DNA of 64,000 bases from Zhengitettix transpicula (Eukaryota > Arthropoda > Insecta > Orthoptera > Tetrigidae), in NCBI GenBank assembly GCA_037074705.1, contig CM073590.1:224756246-224820245 (forward strand). The letters run 5' to 3'. Positions within the stretch are counted from its first letter, which is position 1, and the number at the start of each line of letters is the position of its first letter. The notes beneath the pieces are model-generated. The model saw only the letters and a program-made list of their open reading frames with translations. It was not told the DNA's origin and ran no database searches. Positions 1-11,560 of the stretch are shown piece by piece. Both the position numbers and the translations under genes were made by a program.

Positions 1-1412
1 ATGAGCAGGAAATGTTCAAACACCAATGATTTTGCCTCTCTAAGGTTAAACAATCTTTTAATCAGCCTCAAGACTCAACTATCCACTCTTACTAATCTAA
101 TAATAAGTAATCTAATAATAAGTCCTCTTTGAACACTTCATCTATGTCTATCTCTCTGATATGCTTAACGAACTTCTTTATTTATAATGACTAAAACTTC
201 ACGCCCCTGATCTCTATGACTCCTGCGAAATGTTTCGTCTATTTATGTGTTTCGCACCACGTGGCCGATGGATCTAGAACATTCCAGCGGATTCACTTCT
301 TGCGGGTCGCCAAGAATAGTGGCGTTGTCTTTTGTGTCTCATTTCAGACGTTAAGAGAAACCAATTCGGAATAGTGCAAATTAGGCAATATAATAAAGAT
401 CAAAGCAGAGACAATACGAGTAATAAAAATGAAAAATTTCTCTATTAATTAAACGTGAAAATACGCCTCACAGATTATTTATATCCGGGAGAAAGTGATA
501 AACGGGCCATGTAGCGAAGAACACAACCATTACTTTATTCTGCTAGCCATAAAAATGCTGTGAATCGAAGCAGTACAGTGTATCGATCATAAAGGACAGT
601 ACGTAAACTAAACTGACTATGTAATTAAATAGTATAAGAAGTATTTATAACTTTTGTAATAATATTATTAGCGATAATTAAACGGCATCGCCAAGAAACA
701 CAGGAGTAACTGAGGCATGCATAAAATATGGCCATAAAAACCATATATAATTTGGTTATAGGAAACATTCATGGCGGCTACAGCAGTAATAATATCTCAG
801 GATTTGACACTCGAGGTGAAGGTCGGTCGATGGTTCAGACAAGATCAACCTCTTTGTTCACACAGACATGCGTAGTAGTGTTTTTGAAAACTGAGCCAAG
901 AAGGACAACTAAAGGAATATATAATTGCACTGCGTCAATGCTCAAATCGCGTTATCAGATGTCAATAAGATTAAATTCCAAAGGAATTTAATTCTTTCGG
1001 TAAGTTGGCACATTACAGAAATAATTTGCAGAAGACAAAAGTATCTATAAGGGCTTAATTACTAGAGACGTTAAAATACTTAATATTTTGAAGAAACCAG
1101 ACTAATTTCTTAATGCATTAGTGATTTATCCGTACTGTGCATTAAATACAGTGCGGTATAGATGAAGTGACAAATATTCACTCCGTCAATATGTTAAAAA
1201 TTGTTAATGACTTATATTGTTTTTATTTCTTCGCAATATGATCAAGTGACGATATCGGGGGTAGATACGTAGATTTTTATTAATTCCATTAGTCGTAGAT
1301 TGAGGATATGATGTCATTACATTAAATTTAAAATAGTTACAAATAGCCTAGTGGAAAAAATTTCACTGTTCAATTTAATTAAGATAATATTTACAATTAA
1401 TTAACAGTAGAA
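1..1412. other. AT-rich sequence without recognised gene
   Basis: Only short ORFs with no recognisable domain are present. A 15-bp unit (TAATCTAATAATAAG) is repeated twice in tandem at 93-122. I see no transposon termini, splice-flanked conserved ORF or RNA gene here. Confidence 0.5.
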
Positions 1413-1672
1413 AAGAAAATTATGTTTAAGACCAATAAGAGACGTTATTATAAAAATTAACTCTAAAATCAAACAATTATTCTTCATAGTCAGATTGAGT
1501 GAACGTTTACAATTTCAAGTTCACCAATTTCAATAAGTAATTTTTTATTCAAGTCACAAACTGAACAAGGTACAAATAGGTACCGAAACGTGGTTGTCAT
1601 TTAAAGCTGAAAATTGTTTATAAAATTGGTCGTAAGCATAATTTTACTTTATATACCTAAAAGCGGACGTTA
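1413..1672. repeat. Foldback/MITE-like repeat, copy 1
   Basis: This segment is related to 60355-60640. Both begin with a motif like AGACCAATA-GAGAC and end with ATTGG-CGTAA, which are imperfect inverted termini. Both contain the internal signature AAATAGGTACCGAAACG, preceded by a decayed CTGAASA box at about 1561-1567. Between box and GAAACG lies a short hairpin, GGTAC paired with GTACC. The central part (a GTGACTTG / GAACTTGAAAT stretch on the minus strand) also matches the second copy. The element has no coding capacity. It is probably a non-autonomous element derived from Penelope-like terminal sequence; that origin is inferred. Confidence 0.5.
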
Positions 1673-1867
1673 AATCGAATTAATTAATAAATACATAATT
1701 AAAGACTAACTACGATGGAGCACTGAATACTCACATAGCATTACTGAGAGTATGGTATAATATTGGAAATTCATATTAACAAAATAATTCGTTAACTACA
1801 AAAACACTCACTGAGAAAAGTAAATGAGAGGTTTTAACGACACTAATTATAATAATTGTTAAAATAA

Positions 1868-2280
1868 TTGATGACCTTATTCACACTTTTTTTTATTTAT
1901 ATTGTAAAGACGTTTCGATACCTTTTGTATCTTCTTCAGGAGGTATTTACAAATGATTAGACTTATAGTATAATTGAACAAAGTTAACAATAATAACTAA
2001 AGTACAAAGAAAAATAACAAACCATTTACGAAAATAATAAACCAGCACAACAGAACTATTAACTATTCACACGTTAATCGTTTTGTTGTGCTAGTTTATT
2101 AATTTGGTAAATCGTTTGTTGTTTTTCTGTGTACTTTAATTTACTTTGTACAATTATACTATTAATCTAATCATTTTGTAAATATCTCTGTCGGAAAATA
2201 CCTGAAAAATTTACGATAAGGTATCGAAACGTCGTTACAATATAAATAAAAAATAATTAGTGTCCTTGTAAGGTCATAAA
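1868..2280. repeat. Large imperfect palindrome (foldback element)
   Basis: The left arm, about 1870-2051, and the right arm, about 2085-2280, are imperfect reverse complements around a 33-nt centre. The outer ends read GACCTTATTCACAC on the left and AGTGTCC-TTGTAAGGTC on the right. Inner arm ends are CCAGCACAAC and GTTGTGCTAG. Each arm carries the GATAC-GTATCGAAACG signature, on the minus strand at 1911-1939 and on the plus strand at about 2200-2233. No ORF is present. It looks like two copies of the same terminal repeat joined head to head, or a MITE with very long inverted repeats. Confidence 0.65.
1913..1939 (-). other. Hammerhead-core-like motif in foldback left arm
   Basis: Read on the minus strand, the order is CTGAAGA, one A, GATAC, a 5-nt loop, GTATC, then GAAACG. 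The perfect 5-bp stem sits where hammerhead stem II would be, between the CUGANGA and GAAA boxes. One extra A follows CUGANGA compared with the canonical core, and I could not assign stems I and III. It may be a relic or a resemblance only. Confidence 0.3.
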
Positions 2281-5200
2281 ATCTTCTATTAATTAAAAAC
2301 AGACAATAAATTAAAACTTGTAATAATTCTTATTAGGGTTATGATTATAAATGACGTAGTAATATTAACTAGTATTATAAATACGTTAAGGGACGCAAAT
2401 TATTTTATATATAATCATAATTTTTTTTTATATTTGTTTAAATTTACTGTCACTGGGCTGACGGACGATTGTAGTTACATAAAGTACATTACAACACTGC
2501 TCCATTGAACGTATATAAAAAAGGATCAATCACTCAGAGGCATAATATTAGAATTTTTAGATCAATATTTCTGCCTATAATAGAGAGTATATTTTTCAGA
2601 GGTCATTTCAAGGCACTCATGCGGAAGAAAATCAATTAAAATTAAACTAAATCATGTATATTCACTTAAAAAGCAGATTTTCATTCTTTTGCCCTATTGT
2701 TAGACATATCGCTAATTATCAGGATTAATTGAACTGTTGAGCTAACAATTGAAGTTGTGATACGACAAGTCATATATGTGGCCTTAAAAGTAGATGCGAA
2801 AACCCATACTCGTTAAAAATAATAGGAAATACATAGTTGGGGATTTTTCTGCAAGCTGATCAAAAGAAACTTTACGGTCTACACCACATTGCTAAAGGAG
2901 ATAATGTTTTTTTCCAGGAGGGAGAGCGACGTATTAAAACCACGGAAAAAAGCTTGCTCACCCGGCTCACGATGAAATATTAACATTGTTTTCCGCACGT
3001 GTGGTAACGCATCCAGAGAAACTGTTAATTTCACATATATGCAACAAGGGAAAATCACAAACATACTGGGAAAACATGGGAAGCCACGTACTAAGTTCCT
3101 AAGGGCGCCAATCAGTGGGAAAAATTCGACTAAAATGCAGAATCAAACCCCCGCGTGTTGTTAATTCATTCCATTACTTACGAAATATAATTATATTGAG
3201 TTTTTTTTAGTTGTTCTAAAACCGCGATTTTTTCTTAAAAACTCTGAGATATAATTACTGTTTAGCAATAACAAATATAAATGCATTAATTAATTTTTTA
3301 GGTAAATTTGGAATTTTTATTCGAGAAATTTTGAAGTTCGTTAAACGGAACATGAATCTGTTTCAAACGAATGGCGAGTCTCACGATTAGGAGTCGAGAA
3401 AGCGCTCAGGTCTAAAAATCTAACTACAAGAGTTTTGGGATTCTACTGAAAGGCCGCTCGTGTTTTACTCAGTACAGTTTTTTATCGTTCCCCTAACAAT
3501 TAGTTATTTTTTCTTTATACTGCAAAAGTGTTCAATGTTTTGCTCTTGAAAATATTTATTTCATAACTTGAATAGTGTCTGTTGGTCTTTTCTGCTCTTT
3601 TGTTGGTTTGTTTGCTGTACGGCCTGGAGTTTTCAGATTCCTCGTCGCTCTGTTTCGTGACGTCACTTGTCCGTCGTCTGTGTTTCCTCCTAGTGTGCGT
3701 GTGTCAGGTTTTGTGTTTATTCTTGTGTGATGTGAAAATTCTTTTTTTTATTATAGTTAATTCTGAAATCATTAATTATTTACTGGTACGTATTGAATTT
3801 TTTGTTAGACCTGTAAATATTATATTACACCCTTAGTATAGTTAAAGAATTATTATTTTTGTTATTATTAATATATTTTTACTTATGTTTGACAGGGATA
3901 TTTTGTGCCCGAATTTTAGTATTCTTTTGTTAACTTATAATTATTTATAATCGTAGCATCCAATAATTACATTGTAATTTTATGTAATGACGTATCCTAT
4001 TTGCTCATACGAGGACTAATGGAATAAAATAAATCAAATAAAAATTTTAATTTAAAACAATTTGTAATTGAATTAAGTTAACTAAGTCATTTATAAATAC
4101 AGCCACTCGTTGGCGGGTATCTCGGGACGGATCTATGGTTACGAAAAGTGGATGAGAAGTGGGTAGGATATTCTGAGGAAGGAAAATGACTTGATATCCA
4201 AGAGACGTGTTTATAAGTGAATTTATTGGCAGAAAACACAGCATGAGGGCTACATGAATGGGAATTTATTGTGGTGAACTTATAAAGACTGTAGTTTTAC
4301 GTCAAATAAATTTCAGATGTTGCTGAAATTGATTATATTTTCTGTGTAAAGGAAAATAGTGAAGCTTTATTTGAAATTGTGACTGTAAATTTTGTGTTTC
4401 AGTAGACGTGGGTCACCTGCTGTTGTGGAACAGAAAGAAAGAGTTCTAGTGCTTGATATACTCCTCCGTGTGGGCCAAGACAAGAGGAGTCACAGTCACA
4501 GTCCATTAAGCACCAAAGAACTAATCTGTAACGGCTTCATATCGACCTCGATGTCGGTCTCGGGACTGTTTCTTATATAAAACGTATAAAGTGACACGAC
4601 TGCCTGAAGCTCCCTAGTCAGTGAAGATTTATGAGCTTTTTAACTGATCCTTCGGAAGAATTTTGTGGAACTATCTTATCTCGTTCACGTTAATCTGGAA
4701 GGCAATCGAAGTAATGGGGGCATGACAACAAATATTCTAAGCCACCCTAATTAAGCACGAAGAAACAATAAGCCCAAAATTAATTAATAATATATTTATG
4801 TATCCTACACTTGAATAAAATTATAATGATTAAATAAGGGAAAAATATTTGGAAAGTTTCGTTGATAAATTTATTGGAACTAGATCTTTAATATATCTGT
4901 TATGTATTCTACTCGATAATAATAATATTATTTCAGCCCTTGTTCATACACGGGTAATTTTTGCAACGGGTTACTGTTGTATTACTATTTATTGATGCAG
5001 TCTTGATGAGTTTAGGTACAGGTACGTTGCAGTAACAGGACACGCTCTATTTCCGGACAGCTAATCTGGAGTAGGTTTCCAGCCAAGAAATGATTGGTCA
5101 ACCGGCAATCATACAGCGCATGCTTATAATTTACTTGTCCCGGAGAAATCGCCGTATCGATCTCGCGACCTTCTAGGAACCCAACCAGATATTAATTACG

Positions 5201-5671
5201 GGTATATTACGCTTTCTACGGACTCCCGGGGGCACGTGGGTGTTGCCGGCGCCGGATCGTGCCCTGGGAATTTGACTGAGGCCTAATGAAATGCGTAATA
5301 AAAGCGGAGTGACACATTACGAAAATGCTCACCTTTCAACAAGAAATAAAATATATACAAGAATATTAGAAAAAAATTTCAAAGTAGACTAGTGAGTGTT
5401 GTGGTTTGCTGTACAGTGATGTTTTGACACTGTTGCCGAAAATTCTACTTCATATAATAGAAGAAATTACGGGAGAATGTAATAAGAAGAAATAATCGAA
5501 CGTTTAGAAAAAAACTTTACATTCAAAGAGAACAAAACCTCCTGACAGAAAAAACTCTATTAAATGCAGTCAACTCCAGAGTCGACTTTCGTGACTCGTG
5601 AGTCGATGAGAACGTGTTATTAAAATCAATGACAACTTGTATAATTATATCTATATATTAATAATATTAGC
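2281..5671. other. Unannotated sequence
   Basis: Mostly AT-rich with no recognised gene. The 84-codon ORF at 3582-3836 is low-complexity, leucine/cysteine-rich and has no known domain. A GC-richer patch at about 5030-5300 includes a CACGTG E-box at 5234-5239 and the palindromic stretch GCCGGCGCCGG. This could be a conserved non-coding element, but nothing here proves it. Confidence 0.4.
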
Positions 5672-5701
5672 CTGATGAAGGTCCACTGGAGGACCATGAA
5701 A
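5672..5701 (+). other. Hammerhead-core-like motif (best of the set)
   Basis: A CTGATGA box at 5672-5678 is followed by the hairpin GGTCC-ACTGGA-GGACC and then GAAA at 5698-5701. That is the order of the catalytic core of hammerhead ribozymes: CUGANGA, stem II, GAAA. Differences from canonical are one extra A before stem II and AT between stem II and GAAA. Stems I and III are not obvious. Hammerhead motifs are known from terminal repeats of Penelope-like elements, and PLE relics occur elsewhere in this window. Activity is not established. Confidence 0.35.
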
Positions 5702-8281
5702 TGTTTTTTTAATTAATGTTAAGTTAATTTTTTTCTTTGTCTTTTGTCTGTCTGTTCCTCCAACTTTACTTAACTTACTGGACTCGTACTGTCCTTCAAG
5801 ACTAGGGCTAAGGAAGACGGGAAGGCGGAAGTTGTTCAGCGTTCTTGATTGGGGAAGGCGTAATAAGGCAACTCCAGTCGCTCAGAGCATGGGTCGCTTC
5901 AAACACGGTTGCTCATAGCACGACACCTTCTCATCGGCACACGATTCACTATAGTTGCCTGCATTTAATTTATTTCTGTAGTGAGTTACACGAATCTGAT
6001 ACATAACCTTTTTTTCTCCCAGAGGATTAAATTAATTTTTTATCGTTTCATACACTCTCTCGCAATTTTTCCTATTGTGGACTTTTGTTGTTTACGTTTT
6101 CACGATGAAAGTTGTTTTCTACGTAACACATGAGACGGTTTAGTCTACGCTGTACTGAAATGATTTAGTTGCGCAGTAAGACCGTTTATTTATAGAAATT
6201 ATTGCATAATGCGAGCAGGAAAATCTAACTTGTTTTGAGTCGCGACCAGAAAATATTAAAGAGTAAATAAATATTACAAGAAAAAGTTACTGAATGCGGT
6301 TTGGAATGTTCAGTCATCCAAAGGAAAGACTTCCACTGCCGTGTCCAAATTACAGTCACGTTGGATTATTAATAATTAATTGAATTAGCTTGGATAATTA
6401 GGTCTAAACAAAAAAATAAACTCTAAAACTCTGGTCTGTTGACCACGTTATATTTTATTAAAAGAGAAGCACATTACATGATTTTTTTAATTAAGAATCT
6501 TTTTTGTAGAACATACGAACTACGTAGGTAGTAGACTCTCGACCTTTAAAATAATTATTATCGACATTATTTGTGAATACGTTTGTTCTCTATATTTTAT
6601 TTTAATGTTTGGCACGAACGTGGGTTTCGATCTCTGGCAATATTTGCAACAAGTACATGGAAGAATAAAAGGAAAACGACAGAGAATAGAATAATTGTTT
6701 TTAATGTAACTGCTGTAATTTCATAATTAAATGTTATAACTTCAATAATTGTCAAAATATATTTACTGTTCACAATCTAATGCTTAATAAATAAATCGGC
6801 ATTACTGCTTATTATTTCTGTTTTCTCCGAACTGGTACTTTTAATTTGAATTACAGGGCGTTCGATAATTAATAACCCTATTTTTCTTTTTCTTCGTTTG
6901 TTATTTCAGAAGTCCTACAGTCGATGATGATGATGATGATGAACAGTTATATTGCGGCTTTTAACTGTTGTAAACAATTTCTTAAAATCATTATTTCTCT
7001 AAACCGTATCGCTAGCATAAAATAGGCACTTTATTTACAAGTCAACAATTTTTGTTTCGTGCTCAAGGGCAATTAACATTAGCTACAGAATGTGACGTAA
7101 GAGTTTTCTTGCTCCCTTTGAGGACAGTCGGAAGTGCAGCATCATCAAAATGACGGTGACTGAGATATTTATAACAATATAGGCAGCAGCGAGAGCGTAG
7201 CTTGTATGTGAAAGAAACATTCGAACAGGACACGTGTAAAATTAAGCCGTCAGCAAATATTCGAAGCCGGAGTAGCTACAATAATTTAGAATTGTTTTGA
7301 AGAATAAATGTAAGACTTGGAGACGAACAGCTGGTAGTTCAGTGACAATCCTGATAATTACTTTTTCGCCGAGGATCGCAAGATGTAAACTGACTGATGC
7401 AACGCGAGTGTTGGACACTGTCACCTTTTCCTCCTTATCAGAAGCTGCTGCATGCGGGTCAGAGTTGAAGATTGTTCGTATCTACAAACCGCGAGGTTAT
7501 CTCACCGAAGTTAATGTGTTAGGAACAACATAGAAACAAATCTGGCACTCGGCGGTTTATAAAATTATGTCATAATCATCGAAAACAAAGCATGACATTG
7601 ACAGATAACATGAAACTATTTTCGATTGCTTACTTATGGATATTTTTCTTCTTTTCACACTGAAGTTCTTCAAACAATCTAATTTGAATAAACCAATATA
7701 ACCATTCATTTAAAAAATAAATAAACATTGGGAAAAATGCGATGTGTGTTTATTTTACATACAGGGCAACATAAATTCAAAACAATCTTATTTGTGGTTG
7801 TTCAAATTTAGCTGTAAACAGTGAAAAAGTGAAAAATGTATTACAATTTAAAACACAACAAAATATGTAATATTTTTGAGAATGAAATAATAAATTTGGG
7901 AAGAAGGGAAATTATTTTAATGTCTACAGGAATCCTCATTTCCTTACATAGAAGTTTACGATTAATTTATGCCGATTCCTGCGTAATTCCTTATTTCCAA
8001 ACAAGGAAATATGCAGGTTTCTACGAATGTCTTTGTGTAAATTGATCTTGTTTTTTTCTGCGGGGAAATTAAACTATATATTTTTGGATCTTCAATCCGT
8101 ATAAGAGGAAATGAAATGTCACATTGAACCAACGTGGAGAACCCTCCTTCTTATATGACAGAAGCTTTATATTTGGCTTTTAGAGTTTACTATTCTTTTT
8201 TCTACAAAGAAGGAAACTAAAGGTCTGAATTTTTAAAAGGACGAGCATTATTCGTGCACCATATATGAAAATTTTCACTGA
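5702..8281. other. Unannotated sequence with (GAT)n microsatellite
   Basis: No recognised gene or transposon terminus. A short (GAT)n run lies at about 6923-6941. ORFs on both strands near 7240-7530 are shadows of each other with no recognisable domain. Confidence 0.4.
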
Positions 8282-9031
8282 TCTATATAGTAAAAAATAT
8301 GTATATTTGTATGTATGTATGTATTTACGTTAATATCTATACAGATTTAATTCGCGTGGACAAATAGCAACAAAAATTGGTACACATATTCTTAAAAACG
8401 GTACTGTGTGTGGGGGGGGGGAGCTTGGGTAAGAAACCCCTAGCATAAAAGTGAAACGAAATATAATTAAAAAGCGTAATTTTGTGTTAAATTGATGCTC
8501 AAGATACCATGACGTCACGAGACAGAAAAAGACGTTACTACGCAATGAATAAAGGAAATATTTTGTTTTCCGTAATGAAATAAAGCAGAAATATTTTCAT
8601 GGAATAAAAAGTATAATTTTATCCAGCAATACTCCATAGAATGTTAATAAAAACAATAGGAAATACTTTACGATCCTTGCGGAAAATGTAAGTTAATTTT
8701 CGTGTCATATTAGTGACTCCAATATGGCGACCATTTGTTTACATTGTGAATCTAACTAAGAATTTCTTCAATTTAATCTTTCGTAATGCCTGAAGACTGG
8801 GGGACAATTATATCCTGCAATACTCAAGGAGTATATTTAAGAAGAAATTCGGAGGTATGTTTGTTGGGACTGATGCAATAAAATGTATTTTACAGTTGTT
8901 CTATTAATGCACTATCGGTCGAAAGTGTCTACGGACATTTATATTTAGGTTAAATCACTTCTTCACTAAAGATTTATATAGAATTAAATACTTTTTCGGG
9001 TTTATATAAATAAGTAACGCCGTACAACTAG
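8282..9031 (+). mobile_element. Non-autonomous Helitron-like element, copy A
   Basis: It is homologous along its length to 45219-45826, including TGTATGTATGTATTTACGTT near the 5' end, GACGTTACTACGC, CATTTGTTTACATTGTGAAT, and GCACTATCGGTCGAAAGT near the 3' end. It starts TCTATATAG immediately after an A and ends AACGCCGTACAACTAG. A 5' TC and a 3' CTAG (the CTRR rule), without target duplication, are Helitron hallmarks. It encodes no protein. A G9 run lies near 8413 and a CRE-like TGACGTCA at 8511-8518. The T expected after CTAG is an A here, so the junction has drifted. Confidence 0.55.
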
Positions 9032-10444
9032 AATTAATATAAATTACAACAACGCAGATATATTTTTCACGAAAGCTTACAACGTATTAGTCACTGGAGA
9101 TCTAGATAAAGCTGATTATTTAAATTGTGTTGATTTGTTCGTATTATAATGACTGAGAATTACCCACTTTCTATACAAAGGACCAAACGTACGAGTCAAG
9201 ACTTTCGAGTTCGAATTCGGAGATCAGAAATTATTTGGTCCATAACTAAAGTAAAGTTGATGGAGGAACACGTGTATGGAGCAAATCAATAACAGACAAA
9301 AGGCCGCCCTGAGATCCTAACAAACTGCGGATCAACAAGCGAATTCTTTATTCTTATTGCTAATTAATTCTTACGGCTGTATTGTGAAATTGGACTTATG
9401 CGGTGGAGGGTAAATCTGTGACCAACGCTGCTCGTCGACGTTGCTGCAATCCAGCAGCAGGCTAATTACTGTCGGTTGCCGTGGCAACTGGTAGAAATCC
9501 GGTCATAATTATCTACAGACAACGCATTTCGCGGAAACTGGATCCATATTAATATTCAGTCGTTTTCAATGGTCTCCATAGAGAAGCCGAAACCGTGCAG
9601 TGAATCAACCACATACACCAGTAATTTATCTTAATAATAAATATATTATTTTATATAAATAAGCTATACTAATTAATTATTATTAATTATAATCAGAGGT
9701 AATTCCCCTTTATATTTCATTATAGTCATTTTTAAGATTTATACATAATTCTAAAAAAATTATCAATTAGGAATGTTGGAGTATGAATGCGGTTTGTATT
9801 ATACTTAACTGTTTGATGAAAAGCGTGGATCGTTAAAATACTAATATTTGGTAAGTGGAGGTAGGATGTTCTTCTGACTGATTTTAAGAGAAATAATAAG
9901 AATGAAGGGATGAAATTGAGAGAAGAAGAAAGTTGGTATCAAGGACAAAGGAGTGAATTAAGGATTAATCAAATATTACATTCAGCATTGTTAACAAAAT
10001 TCAAATCCAATAGAATTTTTTTATTATTATTGATTTATAGTCGCGTCAACCCGTTGGTTATTGGCGACCCTCCAATAGTATTTACATATTTAAGTTACAG
10101 TAGGTTTGAAATTTCCAATCGGAGACGAACTCGAGGAGACTCTTGATCGCCGTGGTGTGTATGCAGAAGTCTTCTCCAGAGAATTCGGCTATGGTCCTCC
10201 TACGTATATCTACATAGAATTAAAATATTAAAATGTAATTGATGCATTAACAGTTCTTGTGTTTGACGAAGATGGAAGCGTAACCGATGGAAACGTTGTC
10301 TTTGAATTCTAATTTGAGCCCAGAACTGTTTATGCACAATTAAAATATCTCTCTATTTCAGTGGAAAGTCTCTTAATCTCTAAAAAATGGCAGTAAACAG
10401 ATTGTCATATACTAAGGTATCGTTCTAAAGATCGAAAACACTCG
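9032..10444. other. Unannotated sequence with a GC-richer island
   Basis: AT-rich DNA surrounds a GC-richer island at about 9405-9560 that holds TAATTA-type homeodomain sites and an X-box-like palindrome (listed separately). The ORF at 9910-10146 has no recognisable domain. Confidence 0.35.
9475..9488. promoter_or_regulatory. X-box-like RFX site
   Basis: GTTGCC-GT-GGCAAC is a perfect 6+6 inverted repeat with a 2-bp spacer. It matches the X-box bound by RFX factors, which in animals marks ciliary and neuronal gene promoters. It sits in an island with CTAATTAC just upstream. No transcription start is visible nearby, so function is inferred from the motif alone. Confidence 0.4.
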
Positions 10445-10704
10445 CAGTTGGTCGAAGCATGGTGAAGACAATGCTGCGTTCCGGTCATCGGAAGGACGTG
10501 GGACAAGTAGCAAGAGACCAGCGTTCCTGATGCAGGTTTTCCAGGGTTTGTCCTGCACTGCTTTTAGGTGAATATTGGGTAAGAGCCTTTTAACATTAAA
10601 CTATAGCCTGGGGTCCGTAGATACACCTTGGCTACCTTCCTCTCCCTTTAAAATTCCCTTTGCTATTAGAGGGAAATTACCAACATGAGGATTACCCTGT
10701 CTGT
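10445..10704 (+). mobile_element. SINE-like retroposon, old diverged copy (copy 1)
   Basis: This is the most diverged member of the family described at 22435-22987. Recognisable blocks in order are GGTCGAAGCATGG, AATGCTGCGTTCC, CGGAAGGACGTGGGACAAGTA, CTGATGCAGG, CTTGGCTACCTTCCTCT and GAGGATTACCCTGTCTG. It is 5'-truncated and has lost its poly(A). Its divergence from the near-identical copies nearby suggests the family has been active over a long period. Confidence 0.75.
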
Positions 10705-10793
10705 CATTATTATGACTACAACTCGGTTTATTTGAAAGTGAAGTAATATTAATCATTATGATTATTCTTAAATATAAGATATAGTGAGGAAGA

Positions 10794-11161
10794 TTTTTTT
10801 TTAGGGCAACAGGCTACATGAGGGTGATCCACATCGGGCAACTCCCCTTTAATAGCATAGGAAGGGATTTGAAATGAGGGATGCGGAAGGGTAGAGGAAG
10901 GTAGCCAAGGGTTAACTAGGGCCCCCGGGCTATGGTTTAAGGATCCTAGCCGGCATTCGCCTAAAGAAATGCAGGGAAAACCCTAGAAAAACCTGCATCT
11001 GGTAGGTCGGGCATTGGGTACTTGTCCCACGCCCTTCCGATAGCGGGAGAGGAGTTTGCTGTGGGCACGCAGCATTCCCTTCTCCGTGCCTCGACCAGTT
11101 TAGGAGGTAGCTGGCCGACTATTCCAATGGGAATAGCGGACAACTCTTACCGTATGCCCAA
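10794..11161 (-). mobile_element. SINE-like retroposon, subfamily A (copy 2)
   Basis: The T-run at 10794-10802 is the poly(A) tail read on the opposite strand, followed by AGGGCAACAGGCTACATGAG. The copy is nearly identical to those at 20291 and 54889 but extends further 5', to CCGTATGCCCAAG. The open frame read on the minus strand at 10961-11143 stops where copy 6 stays open, because of an indel near the CTTTAGG site. That argues against coding function. Confidence 0.85.
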
Positions 11162-11362
11162 GTTATTATGGTCTGGCTTTATCGACTCCTTTTAGACTGC
11201 TGCATATAAGTGCGAAAAAGAATGATGTATATTCTCGTGGATGGTCAAAAATATATGTATAAAAAAGAGTAACGACAGACAGCAATGCGAAAGCTTAGGG
11301 TTCATAGATAACTCCCGTTTCTGACACTGTAAACAACTCATTTCCCTTGAAAAATGTCTGTT

Positions 11363-11560
11363 TTGCATTATGGACGGGACTTGGGGCGCCGAAATAAACT
11401 CGACGATGGCGAGTTATCGGACCGAAATAAACTCACTTGAGACTTCATTGCCGCCGTCGAGATTTCTCTCATTTCCTCCGAGAGGCGTGGTGATTTTGCA
11501 GAACGAAAGCCACTTTCTCTCCCGTTCCAGCAGTTCTCCCGCGCCTCAACTTGCATTATG
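11363..11560. mobile_element. Candidate small GC-rich insertion with 10-bp direct repeats
   Basis: TTGCATTATG occurs at 11363-11372 and again at 11551-11560, flanking 178 bp of GC- and CpG-richer DNA. The ends are weakly inverted: CTTGGGGCGCC near the left and GTTGAGGCGCG read inward from the right. The interior holds two copies of CCGAAATAAACTC. A 9-10 bp target duplication would suit a Mutator-type element, but no second copy is present here for comparison. Confidence 0.35.

Noticed and set aside
3582..3836. 84-codon leucine/cysteine-rich ORF as a membrane peptide
   Set aside because: The composition follows a T-rich stretch, and there is no supporting promoter, Kozak context or homology.
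5672..5701. Calling an active hammerhead ribozyme
   Set aside because: Extra bases at stem II and no assignable stems I and III; only the core-like signature can be supported.
9205..9222. GAGTTCGAATTCGGAG as a tRNA T-arm/B-box
   Set aside because: No acceptor, D-arm or anticodon stem could be built around it.
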